Notes under the pieces: generated by a model
What the model was told of the DNA's origin: nothing
The model's input: only the letters and a program-made list of their open reading frames with translations
Database searches by the model: none
Source of the DNA: Nocardia transvalensis
GTDB taxonomy: Bacteria > Actinomycetota > Actinomycetes > Mycobacteriales > Mycobacteriaceae
Assembly (NCBI RefSeq): GCF_015477765.1
Contig: NZ_JADLQQ010000002.1
Coordinates: 558,001-622,000, forward strand
DNA: 64,000 nt
Direction of reading: 5' to 3'
Position numbers and translations under genes: made by a program
Part shown: positions 17,066-25,509 of the stretch, piece by piece
How the letters are laid out: each line of letters opens with the position of its first letter
Numbering within the stretch: the stretch's first letter is position 1

Positions 17066-18277
17066 CTATTCGCGCAATGCGGTGTGCAGCCGCGCGGCAA
17101 CCAGCGCGCGCCGCGGATCACCCGGTGGTAGCAGGCGCAGGGCACGCTCGTGGATGGCGGCATCGTCCGGGCAGCGCGCACCGAATTCGACCAGGTGACT
17201 GGGGGATCGGCTGTTCAACACCAGGGTGCGCAGTCCCACGGCCAGGTATTCGCGCCACTCCACGATGCCCGGCGTGTCCGACTCCGGCAGCAGCGGCCCC
17301 CGATACAGCCGCAGTGCGGTCGCAACATCTCCGGCGGCGATGGCGGACAGCAGATCAACCGCATCGCAGGATACGGGCCGGGTCAGCAGATAACGTCGGC
17401 TGGCGATCTCTCCGCCGGTGGCGCTGCGCAGATGCGAGACGTCGGCCTTGAGGGTGGCCGCCGACACCGGACGGTCACCGTAGACCGCGGCCTGCAGCCG
17501 TTGGGGGGAGTAGCCGTCGGGTTCGAGCGCGAGCAGGGTGAGAATCTCCAGTTGCCGGGGCCGCAATCGAATCGGGCACCCGCTCCGGGTGAGAGACGCA
17601 CCGCCCAGACATTCCAGCCGCAACTCCGGTCCGGCGGCCGGAAGGCCTGCGGGCAGCCGCGATTCGATCGCCGACACCAGCGCCCGCACCGTGGACATGG
17701 CCAGTGGATGCGAGCGATCCCAGGTGGTCGACAGATCCAGCACGCCCAGTCGCCGTCCGTCGGGGGCATGGATGGGTGCGCAGTAGCAGACCCAGCTGTG
17801 CAGCGCGGCGACGAGATGTTCGGCCGAGAACACCGTGCTGGGTTCGCCGGTCCGCAATGCCAGCGACAATGCGTTGGTGCCCATATGGGTTTCGTCCCAG
17901 CGCCCGCCCGGGGCGAAGTTGACCGCCTCGGCGCGGCGGCGCATCACTCGGCCGCCGCACGACCAGAGGATGGTGCCCTGTTCGTCGGTGACCGCGGCGA
18001 CGAATCCGGAATCGTCGGTGATGCTGCGCAATTCGTCGGCGAGCTCGATCACCGGCCCCCGCAGCGGGGAATGCGCCCAGCGGGCCGGAATTTCGGCGTC
18101 GTCGGCCGGGGCTGCGACACAGGCCGGATCGACGGTGGGCAGCGACCGCTGCCAGGACTGCACCACCTCGCTGCGCAGCAGGGTATCTCCCGGCACGGCG
18201 GCACGCGTGGCCGCCCAGCGGGCCCATTCCTGTTCCAGCGCAGCCCGTCGCTGGGACAGGGTGCGGATCTGTGGCAT
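17066..18277 (-). CDS. GAF-domain transcriptional regulator of the aldehyde dehydrogenase operon
   Basis: A 403-residue regulator. The N-terminal 230 residues resemble the sensory half of AcoR-type activators (SWQRSLPTVDPACV; a GAF domain with ETHMGTNALSLALRTGEPSTVFSAEH). There is no sigma-54 AAA+ domain. Residues from about 238 form a winged-helix-like DNA-binding unit (IRLRPRQLEILTLLAL then DVSHLRSATGG) and a bacterial-transcriptional-activator-like helical tail. The ATG at 18277 has GAGG 9 nt upstream. The same regulator-dehydrogenase-DUF779 order occurs in other actinobacteria, which supports control of aldehyde or alcohol oxidation. Confidence 0.85.
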   Translation of the reverse strand: MPQIRTLSQRRAALEQEWARWAATRAAVPGDTLLRSEVVQSWQRSLPTVDPACVAAPADDAEIPARWAHSPLRGPVIELADELRSITDDSGFVAAVTDEQGTILWSCGGRVMRRRAEAVNFAPGGRWDETHMGTNALSLALRTGEPSTVFSAEHLVAALHSWVCYCAPIHAPDGRRLGVLDLSTTWDRSHPLAMSTVRALVSAIESRLPAGLPAAGPELRLECLGGASLTRSGCPIRLRPRQLEILTLLALEPDGYSPQRLQAAVYGDRPVSAATLKADVSHLRSATGGEIASRRYLLTRPVSCDAVDLLSAIAAGDVATALRLYRGPLLPESDTPGIVEWREYLAVGLRTLVLNSRSPSHLVEFGARCPDDAAIHERALRLLPPGDPRRALVAARLHTALRE

Positions 18278-18425
18278 CGCAAACAACCTCGTCGTCCGGG
18301 AAGTCCCTGCGCCCTCCCATCATTGCCCAACGGCCGCGACCGCGGGGCCGATTGCCGCCACCACCGTTGTTCGCGCCCGGCGAACGGGCATATCCCCTGC
18401 GCGTGCGGGCTGATAGACAGGAGCC

Positions 18426-19301
18426 ATGAGTGCTCCCTTCCGGTTCGGTGTGAATATGGCGACGTGCGATTCCCGGGCCGCGTGGATCGAAAAGTGCCGC
18501 AGGGCAGAGGGTCTCGGCTACGATGTGATCGGCGTCCCCGACCATCTCGGAGTCCCGTCGCCGCTGCCCGCGATGCTGCTGGCCGCCGAGGCGACCGAGC
18601 GGGTGCGGCTGAATTCCTTCGTGCTGAACGTGCCGTTCTACAACCCAGTACTACTGGCACGCGACGTGGCCACCGTCGACCAGTTGAGCGACGGCCGGGT
18701 GGAACTGGGCCTGGGAGCCGGGTACGTGCAGTCCGAATTCGAGACCGCGGGCATCCCGTTCCCGAGCGCCGGGCGCCGCGTGGAGCATGTCGCTGAGGCG
18801 GCCGCGACGCTGCGGCGACTGTTCGCCGATCCGGAGTATCGGCCGCGTCCGGCGCAGCCCGATGGTCCGCCGCTGCTTATCGCGGGATGGGGTGAACGGC
18901 TACTGCGGGTGGCGGCCGAACACGCGCAGGTGATCGGGTTCACCGGCGCAGTGACCGGAACCAGCGGCCATCTCACACTCGTCGGGCCGCATGCGTTCGC
19001 CGGGCGCATCGATTACGTGCGCGGGCTGCTCGGAAACCGCGCCGGGGAGGTGGAATTCAATATTCTCGTGCAGGCGCTGACCACGCCGGACGAAGTCCCC
19101 GAACTCGAGCAACGGTTTGCGAAACATCTGCCCGAGGGTGACCGCGAGCCGCTGGCGGAATTTCCGACGGTGCTCGTCGGCAGCCCCGAACAGATGGCCG
19201 CACAGCTGCGTGAGCGGCGCGAGAAGTACGGAATCACCTACATCACCGTGCACGAACCCGAGCTCGACAAGTTCGCGCCGGTCATCGAGCTGCTGCGCTG
19301 A
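18426..19301 (+). CDS. LLM-class (F420-dependent type) oxidoreductase
   Basis: A 291-residue luciferase-like monooxygenase-fold protein of the kind that uses coenzyme F420 in mycolic-acid bacteria. Recognisable blocks are GYDVIGVPDHLG, DVATVDQLSDGRVELGLGAGY and PLLIAGWGERLLRVAAEHA. AGGAG lies just before the ATG. The substrate is not predictable. It is monocistronic and divergent from the GAF-type regulator gene with a 148-bp gap. Confidence 0.88.
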   Translation: MSAPFRFGVNMATCDSRAAWIEKCRRAEGLGYDVIGVPDHLGVPSPLPAMLLAAEATERVRLNSFVLNVPFYNPVLLARDVATVDQLSDGRVELGLGAGYVQSEFETAGIPFPSAGRRVEHVAEAAATLRRLFADPEYRPRPAQPDGPPLLIAGWGERLLRVAAEHAQVIGFTGAVTGTSGHLTLVGPHAFAGRIDYVRGLLGNRAGEVEFNILVQALTTPDEVPELEQRFAKHLPEGDREPLAEFPTVLVGSPEQMAAQLRERREKYGITYITVHEPELDKFAPVIELLR

Positions 19302-19528
19302 TCGACCCGCGCGCCGGGTCCCGACGACACGCCGGGGAAATTCGTCGCGGCCCCGAGCGGGGCGATCGAGTAACCTACTGCGCAGTCCCCCTGAATGAAA
19401 TCCCGCGCACGCCCCGCGGTTTTCGAGGCACGTCCTCGTCAGTTCTGTCGATAAACGTGGACTTTTGACGCGAAAACGCGAAAAGAAATCGTTTCGATCG
19501 GAAGAACCAACGACCGAAGGAGATTGCC

Positions 19529-19789
19529 TTGACTCTCGCACGCCGAAATCTGGCGGGACTACTACTCGCGGCCGCGGTGGTGGGCGCAGGTAGTACGGTG
19601 CTCGCGCTCGGCCCGATCGTCGAGCCCGCCGCGGTGCGCGCAGGGGAGTCGACGGACGAACCGGACTGTCCCGGCAACGCCGAGCGGTCCGACGCGGAAC
19701 CGCAGCACCGGCAAACCATCGATCACAGCACCGAAGTCACCCCGGAAGCCTCCGACCCGGATCTCGCGGAGCCGAAGCCGCAGGAGTGA
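19529..19789 (+). CDS. Small exported protein of unknown function
   Basis: An 86-residue protein that begins with TTG; the call rests on a very strong ribosome-binding site (GAAGGAG) 7 nt before it. The N-terminus is a signal peptide (RRNLAGLLLAAAVVGAGSTVLALG), leaving a mature part of about 55 residues rich in Glu, Asp and Pro. I do not recognise a family. The 227-bp upstream region is unusually A+T rich for this genome near 19450-19510 and probably contains its promoter. Confidence 0.6.
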   Translation: MTLARRNLAGLLLAAAVVGAGSTVLALGPIVEPAAVRAGESTDEPDCPGNAERSDAEPQHRQTIDHSTEVTPEASDPDLAEPKPQE

Positions 19790-19824
19790 ACCGCGGCCGG
19801 GCAATGAAGAAGCGCGCCGCGGTT
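19789..19824. terminator. Bidirectional hairpin between convergent small genes
   Basis: AACCGCGGC (19789-19797) and GCCGCGGTT (19816-19824) make a 9-bp perfect stem around an 18-nt loop. It overlaps the last base of the upstream stop codon and the stop of the facing lipoprotein gene, the position expected for a shared terminator. Confidence 0.55.
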
Positions 19825-20143
19825 ACTTGTTGAAGAAGATTCCCGCCACGTCGGCATTCTTGATCGGGGTATCGGCGTTGCGCTGATTGCCACACAGGAA
19901 GTCCACCGACACCATGGTCGCGTCGACGGCCGTGCCCGCGGGTTCGTGTTCGTCGTTCGTCTGCTGCTTGACGAATTTGGTGATCGTCATGCGCTTGGTG
20001 TCCTGGTCCTGCTTGACGTATTCGCTGCACGGCGTGTCCCCGCCCTTGTTCAGGGCGCGTTGGACATCGGTGCAGCCACCGAGAAGCGTTGCGGCGACAG
20101 CCAATCCGGCGGTGGTTGCGGCGGGCCATCGCAGGGACCTCAT
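19823..20143 (-). CDS. Small lipoprotein, possibly HdeA/HdeB-like
   Basis: A 106-residue lipoprotein with signal peptide and lipobox LLGGC (Cys24). The mature domain has two further cysteines, in TPCSEYVKQDQDTKR and VDFLCGNQRNADTPI. That spacing, and the pattern of a short helical domain held by one disulphide, recalls HdeA-type acid-stress chaperone folds seen in mycobacterial small exported proteins. The resemblance is weak and read by eye, so function stays open. It converges on the other small exported gene. Confidence 0.7.
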   Translation of the reverse strand: MRSLRWPAATTAGLAVAATLLGGCTDVQRALNKGGDTPCSEYVKQDQDTKRMTITKFVKQQTNDEHEPAGTAVDATMVSVDFLCGNQRNADTPIKNADVAGIFFNK

Positions 20144-20321
20144 CGGAGCTACTCCTCGTCGATCGCGGCCGGGCCGGTCCCGGCGGTCGTGCAGACCAGC
20201 CTAGAGGGTCGAGAGGGTAGGGGAGCACAGACAGCACAGGGCGATAGCCATCATGCATTGCTGTGATCTGCATCACTCGCGTACGGACATTTCGTCGGTG
20301 TGCTCTGGCATGGTGATCGGT

Positions 20322-22592
20322 ATGCCTGACTCCTTGGCCGATACCATTCGGGTGCGCGGTGCCCGCGAGCACAATCTGCGCAACATCTCCGTCGACATCC
20401 CCAAGAACAAAATCACGGTGTTCACCGGGGTGTCCGGATCCGGCAAGTCCTCGATCGTGTTCGACACCATCGCCGTGGAGTCGCAGCGCCAGCTGTACGC
20501 GACCCTGCCGGCGTTCGTGGTCAACTTCCTGCCCCGCTACGAGCGCCCGCATGCCGAGGCCATCGACAATCTCGCCGCCCCGGTGATCATCGACCAGCAT
20601 CCAGTGGGCGGCGGCCCGCGCTCGACGGTCGGCACGATGACCGATATCTACTCCATGATCCGGGCCCTGTTCGCCCGCTTCGGGTCCCCGTCGACGGGCC
20701 TGGTGTACGACTATTCGTTCAACACGCCGCAGGGGATGTGTCCGGAATGCGACGGCCTGGGCGTGACGGTGCTGGTGGACCCGGACAAGCTCGTCGACCG
20801 CTCGAAATCGCTGAACGAAGGCGCGATCCTGCTGCCCGGTTACAACATCGGCAGCGGGGATTGGCAGATGTATGCCAACTCGGGGCGATTCGATCCGGAC
20901 AAGAAGCTGGCCGACTACACCGATGCCGAATGGCACGATCTGCTGCACGGCACCGGCGGCAAAGTGGAACTCAGTTTCGCCAAGGGCACCTGGAAGGCCA
21001 ATTACGAAGGCCTGGTGGACAAGTTCACCCGTTCCCGCGTCAAACGCGATACCAGTGGGCTGTCGGAGAAGACCCGCGAGCAGATTCAGCGCTTCCTCAC
21101 CGAGGGGGTGTGCCCGGCCTGCGACGGTGCACGGCTCAAGCAGGAATCGCTGGCCACGCGCATCAACGGGCGCAATATCGCCGACTGGACGCGGATCGAG
21201 GTCACCGATCTGATCCCGGTGGTCGAAGAGATCGACGATCCGGCGGCCCGGGGACTGGCCGAGGCCACCCGGGTGGCATTGCAGCGGGTCGCCGATATCG
21301 GACTGGGGTATCTCAGCCTGGACCGGGCCACCTCGACGCTGTCCGGCGGTGAGGGCCAGCGGTTGAAGATGATCACGCATCTGGCCTCGACGCTGGTGGG
21401 GATGACCTATATCTTCGACGAGCCGAGCGTGGGGCTGCACCCGCGGGATGTGGGGCGGCTCAATCGGATGCTGATCGCCCTGCGGGACAAGGGCAATACG
21501 GTACTGGTCGTCGAGCACGATCCCGATGTCATTCAGATCGCCGATTACGTGGTCGATGTCGGGCCGCGGGCGGGTGTGCACGGGGGCGAGATCGTGTTCA
21601 CCGGCAGCTTCGACGATTTGCGGCGGGCCGACACACCCACCGGTCAGGGGCTGCGCAGGCCGTTCGGGGTGAAGGACCGTTTCCGGGAGGCCACGGGCGA
21701 GATCGTGCTCGACAACGCCACCGCGCACAACCTGAAGAACGTCACCGTGTCGATTCCGGTCGGAGTTCTGACGGCCGTCACCGGTGTCGCCGGATCCGGT
21801 AAGTCGAGCTTGATCCGCGATGAATTCGTGCCGCGGCATCCCGAGGCCATCTTCGTCGATCAATCCGCGATCGCCGCCTCGTCCCGGTCGACGCCCGCCA
21901 CCTATCTGGGGCTGATGGATACGATTCGCAAGCTGTTCGCGAAGGCCACCGGACAACCGGCGGGATTGTTCAGTTTCAATTCCGCGGGCGCCTGTCCGGT
22001 CTGCGAGGGCCGCGGGGTGATCATCACCGAGGTCGCCTACATGGATCCGGTGACGACGCACTGCGCGGCGTGTGACGGCCGCCGATTCTCCGACCAGGTG
22101 CTCTCGCACCGGTTGCGCGGCAAGTCGATTGCCGACGTGCTCGAAATGCCCGCCGAACAGGCGGTCGAGTTCTTCCCCGAAAAGGCATTGAATGCCAAGT
22201 TGCAGACGATGATCGAGGTCGGCCTGCCGTATCTGACGCTGGGCCAGGCGATGAGCACCCTGTCCGGCGGTGAGCGCCAGCGCATCAAGCTGGCCACACA
22301 ATTGCAGCGCACCGGATCGGTGTATGTGCTCGACGAACCCACCACCGGCCTGCACATGTCCGATGTGGATACGCTGCTGGCGCTGCTGGATTCGCTGGTC
22401 GACCGCGGCAATACGGTGGTGGTGATCGAACACAACCTCGACGTGGTCGGCCACGCCGACTGGGTGATCGACCTGGGTCCGGACGGCGGCAAGAACGGCG
22501 GCGAGATCGTCTTCACCGGCACTCCCGGCCAACTGATGGACCATCCGACCTCGCTGACGGGGCAGTACCTGCGTAAGTACAAGGCGGCCTGA
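20322..22592 (+). CDS. UvrA-like tandem ABC ATPase, drug-resistance type
   Basis: A 756-residue protein with two UvrA-type ABC ATPase units. Walker A motifs are GVSGSGKSS and GVAGSGKSS, signatures are LSGGEGQR and LSGGERQR, and the Walker B regions read YIFDEPSVGLHP and YVLDEPTTGLHM. Four CxxC pairs (CPEC, CPAC, CPVC, CAAC) supply two zinc fingers. It is about 200 residues shorter than housekeeping UvrA, mainly in the UvrB-binding part. Such short UvrA paralogues, like DrrC of Streptomyces peucetius, protect producers against DNA-binding drugs. The start at 20322 precedes the conserved IRVRGAREHNL. It is monocistronic. Confidence 0.9.
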   Translation: MPDSLADTIRVRGAREHNLRNISVDIPKNKITVFTGVSGSGKSSIVFDTIAVESQRQLYATLPAFVVNFLPRYERPHAEAIDNLAAPVIIDQHPVGGGPRSTVGTMTDIYSMIRALFARFGSPSTGLVYDYSFNTPQGMCPECDGLGVTVLVDPDKLVDRSKSLNEGAILLPGYNIGSGDWQMYANSGRFDPDKKLADYTDAEWHDLLHGTGGKVELSFAKGTWKANYEGLVDKFTRSRVKRDTSGLSEKTREQIQRFLTEGVCPACDGARLKQESLATRINGRNIADWTRIEVTDLIPVVEEIDDPAARGLAEATRVALQRVADIGLGYLSLDRATSTLSGGEGQRLKMITHLASTLVGMTYIFDEPSVGLHPRDVGRLNRMLIALRDKGNTVLVVEHDPDVIQIADYVVDVGPRAGVHGGEIVFTGSFDDLRRADTPTGQGLRRPFGVKDRFREATGEIVLDNATAHNLKNVTVSIPVGVLTAVTGVAGSGKSSLIRDEFVPRHPEAIFVDQSAIAASSRSTPATYLGLMDTIRKLFAKATGQPAGLFSFNSAGACPVCEGRGVIITEVAYMDPVTTHCAACDGRRFSDQVLSHRLRGKSIADVLEMPAEQAVEFFPEKALNAKLQTMIEVGLPYLTLGQAMSTLSGGERQRIKLATQLQRTGSVYVLDEPTTGLHMSDVDTLLALLDSLVDRGNTVVVIEHNLDVVGHADWVIDLGPDGGKNGGEIVFTGTPGQLMDHPTSLTGQYLRKYKAA

Positions 22593-22627
22593 GGAATTCG
22601 GACTCCCCGCCCGGCTAGAGTTGCGCC

Positions 22628-23656
22628 ATGCAGTACACGACACTCGGCGGCACGGGCCTGATCGTCTCCCGGCTCGCGTTCGGCGCCATGACCTTCACCG
22701 CGGGAAATCGGGACATCGGGGCGGTGTACAAAGTCGGCGCCGAGCTGGCGCGGTCGCTCGTCGGGCGGGCGCTCGAGGCGGGGGTGAACTTCTTCGACAC
22801 CGCCGACGGGTACGCCGACGGCGAGTCCGAAACGCTGCTCGGGCAGGCCCTGCGGCCCCATCGCGACGATGTGGTGATCGCGACGAAGGTCGGCTTCCGC
22901 ACCGGCACGCCGCTCACCCGGTCGGGGCTCTCGCGCCGCCACATCCTCTGGTCGATCGATCAGAGTCTGCGGCGGCTCGGCACCGACTGGGTGGACGTGT
23001 ACATCGCGCATCGAGAAGACCCGTTCACGCCGTTGGAGGAGACCCTCGCCGCGCTCGACGAAGTGGTGCGCTCCGGCCGGGCCCGCTACCTCGGGTTCTC
23101 GAATTGGTCGGCCTGGAAAGTGGCCGCGGCCATGGAGATCCAGCGTGCCAACGGCTGGGCGCAGTTCACCCACGGCCAGATGAACTATTCGCTCGTCGGT
23201 CGGGATGTGGAACGCGACCTGATCCCCATGATGAGCCGATACGATCTCGGCCTGACGGTGTGGAGCCCGCTCGCGAGCGGCTTCCTGACCGGTAAATACA
23301 CCCGCGAAACGCTGTCGGATCCGGACAACCGCCTGGCCGGTTTCGACATCCTGCCGTTCGACAAGGAACTGGCCTTCGGCCTGGTCGACCGCATGCGGGT
23401 CATCGCGGACAAGCACGATGCCTCCGTGGCGCAGGTGGGGTTGGCGTGGCTGCTGGCGAAACCGTCCGTCACCAGTGTCCTGCTCGGCGCGACCAAACTC
23501 GGCCAGCTCGACGACAATCTGGGCGCCGCCGATGTCCGCCTGACCCCGGAGGACGTCGCCGACCTCGACGCCGCCATGCCCCCGTCCCCTGCCTACCCGA
23601 ATTGGTACATCGAGAACTTCCGCGACCAGCCCACCGCCGAGGCTCTCGCCCGCTGA
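22628..23656 (+). CDS. Aldo/keto reductase
   Basis: A 342-residue NADPH-dependent aldo/keto reductase. The catalytic tetrad is readable: Asp in FFDTADGY, Tyr in the same block, Lys in VVIATKVG and His in VYIAHREDPF; the cofactor end is SVLLGATKLGQLDDNLGA. The family reduces carbonyls of small metabolites or xenobiotics, and no specific substrate is suggested. It starts 35 bp after the UvrA-like gene and may be co-transcribed with it. Confidence 0.9.
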   Translation: MQYTTLGGTGLIVSRLAFGAMTFTAGNRDIGAVYKVGAELARSLVGRALEAGVNFFDTADGYADGESETLLGQALRPHRDDVVIATKVGFRTGTPLTRSGLSRRHILWSIDQSLRRLGTDWVDVYIAHREDPFTPLEETLAALDEVVRSGRARYLGFSNWSAWKVAAAMEIQRANGWAQFTHGQMNYSLVGRDVERDLIPMMSRYDLGLTVWSPLASGFLTGKYTRETLSDPDNRLAGFDILPFDKELAFGLVDRMRVIADKHDASVAQVGLAWLLAKPSVTSVLLGATKLGQLDDNLGAADVRLTPEDVADLDAAMPPSPAYPNWYIENFRDQPTAEALAR

Positions 23657-23706
23657 CTACCGAGATCGACGAGCACAGCCGCGGCGCACCCGGATAACCT
23701 ACGGCC

Positions 23707-24447
23707 GTGGATGTGTCGCAGTGGGCGGAGTCGATGTCGTCGGTGGCGGACAAGTTGCGGCTGGTGTCGCCGCAGCCGCCGGCCTGGGTGGTGATCGCGA
23801 CCGCGGCGGTGGCTGCGGTGCTGGTGATGTATCCGCCGGTGTGGCGGTGGTTGCGGACCGTGGTGACGATCGCGCACGAGATCGGCCATGCGGTGGTGGC
23901 GGTGCTGACCGGGCGCAGCCTCAGTGGCATCCGATTGCATTCGGACACCTCGGGAGTGACGCTGTCGCGCGGGAAGCCCCACGGGTTCGGCATGATTCTG
24001 ACGACCATGGCCGGATATCCGGCGCCGTCGGCGTTGGGGCTCGGCTGCGCGGCGCTGCTGGGGGCGGGGCGGTTGACGCTGATGCTCTGGCTGGTGGTGG
24101 CCGGGCTGGTGGTGTTGTTGCTGGTGGTGCGCAATCTGTTCGGCTGGCTGGCGGTGATCTGCACCGGCGCGGTGGTGTTCGGGGTGTCCTGGTTCGGCAC
24201 CGTCGTGCAGCAGGGTGTCTTCGGCTACGCGGTGGCGTGGTTTCTGCTGTTCGGCGGCTTGCGCGCGGTGGCAGAGTTGCAGCGCGTGCATATGCGCGGT
24301 GACGGCTCCGATGCCGATCAGCTGGCCTATCTCACCCGGTTGCCGGGACTGCTGTGGGTGTTGCTGTTCGGCGCGGCGTCGCTGGCGGCGCTCATCGTGG
24401 GCGGCCGGTTGCTGCTGGGTGCCTGGCCGTCGCTGGGCAGTTCCTGA
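23707..24447 (+). CDS. M50B-type membrane metalloprotease-like protein
   Basis: A 246-residue multi-pass membrane protein with a zinc-protease motif, HEIGH, in a membrane segment near residues 59-63 (TIAHEIGHAVVAVLTGR). At least five further hydrophobic helices follow. This fits the actinobacterial M50 family peptidases (site-2-protease fold), although the second ligand motif (NxxPxxxLDG) is not obvious, so it may be a divergent member. The start is GTG. Its stop TGA abuts the stop of the facing Sel1-type gene, together forming TGATCA. Confidence 0.75.
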   Translation: MDVSQWAESMSSVADKLRLVSPQPPAWVVIATAAVAAVLVMYPPVWRWLRTVVTIAHEIGHAVVAVLTGRSLSGIRLHSDTSGVTLSRGKPHGFGMILTTMAGYPAPSALGLGCAALLGAGRLTLMLWLVVAGLVVLLLVVRNLFGWLAVICTGAVVFGVSWFGTVVQQGVFGYAVAWFLLFGGLRAVAELQRVHMRGDGSDADQLAYLTRLPGLLWVLLFGAASLAALIVGGRLLLGAWPSLGSS

Positions 24448-25263
24448 TCACGAGTGAGCCGTGCCATTGGCGCAGGCCCGCCACACCCGCGCCTCGCTCG
24501 GATTGCCCTGCCGGTCGAGCACCTCGGCCAATCCGGCCATCGCGCGCACATCACCGTGGTCGGCCGCGGCGCGCCACCACCGTTCGGCCTCGCGGAGTTC
24601 GCCGCAGCGGAAACGGACGACACCCAGGTCGTAGGCGGCGCCGGCATGCCCGAAATCGGCGGCCTGGCGCCACAGGGCGCACGCCTGCTCCAGATCGCCG
24701 CGGCCGTGCATCGCCACGCCCAGCTCGTAGAGCGCACCGCGATAACGACTTTGATCGGTGGGGGCGGCGGTGACGGTCATCTCCACCACCAGTTCACCGA
24801 AATCCGGCGGCCCGACCCCGGTGCTGCAGCGCAGCAGCGGCTTACCCTCGGGCGTGCGCTCGATGACCACCCCGTAGTTGCCCGTCCACGATTCGGTCGT
24901 GCCCCGCATATCCATCCAGACCGGAGTGAGGGTGAACGAGGCGTCCGGACCGGCCGCGCACACTTCGAGCTCGATGCCGTCGGCCATGGCATCGGTCCAG
25001 ACGTCCACGCCGCGGAGCCTGCGGCCCTGCAGGGCGACATGCCCGCCCAGCACCGACAGCCCGACACCCAGTCCCAGCAAACCCTCCGGCGGCGCGGCCG
25101 CTCGCAACCACAGGGCGACCACGGTCGGATCCGGTCCCAGGGGCTCGCAGTACATCGGGTACACCGCGGTGCCGCACCAATCGACCGGGTCGGCGCTGAC
25201 ATACCGCTCGGCCAGCGGCCGTTGCGACTCGTCCTGCTCGACGTACGGGTACGGCCCGGTCAT
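24448..25263 (-). CDS. Sel1/TPR-repeat protein with an unknown N-terminal domain
   Basis: A 271-residue protein. The C-terminal 95 residues are Sel1-like or TPR helices (ALYELGVAMHGRGDLEQACALWRQAAD, AAYDLGVVRFRCGELREAERWWRAAAD, AMAGLAEVLDRQG). The N-terminal 170 residues are mixed strand and not recognised. There is no signal peptide, so it is probably a cytoplasmic scaffold or interaction protein. The ATG at 25263 is supported by the divergent gap to the monooxygenase; a much longer upstream frame is a shadow. Confidence 0.75.
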   Translation of the reverse strand: MTGPYPYVEQDESQRPLAERYVSADPVDWCGTAVYPMYCEPLGPDPTVVALWLRAAAPPEGLLGLGVGLSVLGGHVALQGRRLRGVDVWTDAMADGIELEVCAAGPDASFTLTPVWMDMRGTTESWTGNYGVVIERTPEGKPLLRCSTGVGPPDFGELVVEMTVTAAPTDQSRYRGALYELGVAMHGRGDLEQACALWRQAADFGHAGAAYDLGVVRFRCGELREAERWWRAAADHGDVRAMAGLAEVLDRQGNPSEARVWRACANGTAHS

Positions 25264-25509
25264 CGTGTCCGCCTTTCGCCGGAGCTGTCGAGGTGGATTC
25301 GGCCATACGCTAGTACTCGCGGCGCTGAAAAATCGCTGAACCATCGGGTGTTTGCCAGGAATTTCGAGCAGCAAACTCCCACCGGATAATTCGAACGACC
25401 GGTTTGCGTGCAATGCGCCTTTGCGGCCGCTGCCTTCGCGCCTGCCGTGCCATGGCGATGCAAGGCGGCTGCAAGGGCGGTGCAATCGGACGGGCCGACA
25501 GTCGAATTC

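Noticed and set aside
19737..22643. 968-codon open frame on the minus strand
   Set aside because: It is the antisense shadow of the UvrA-like gene, caused by high third-position G+C; its translation shows no domain and is rich in Arg, Gly and His.
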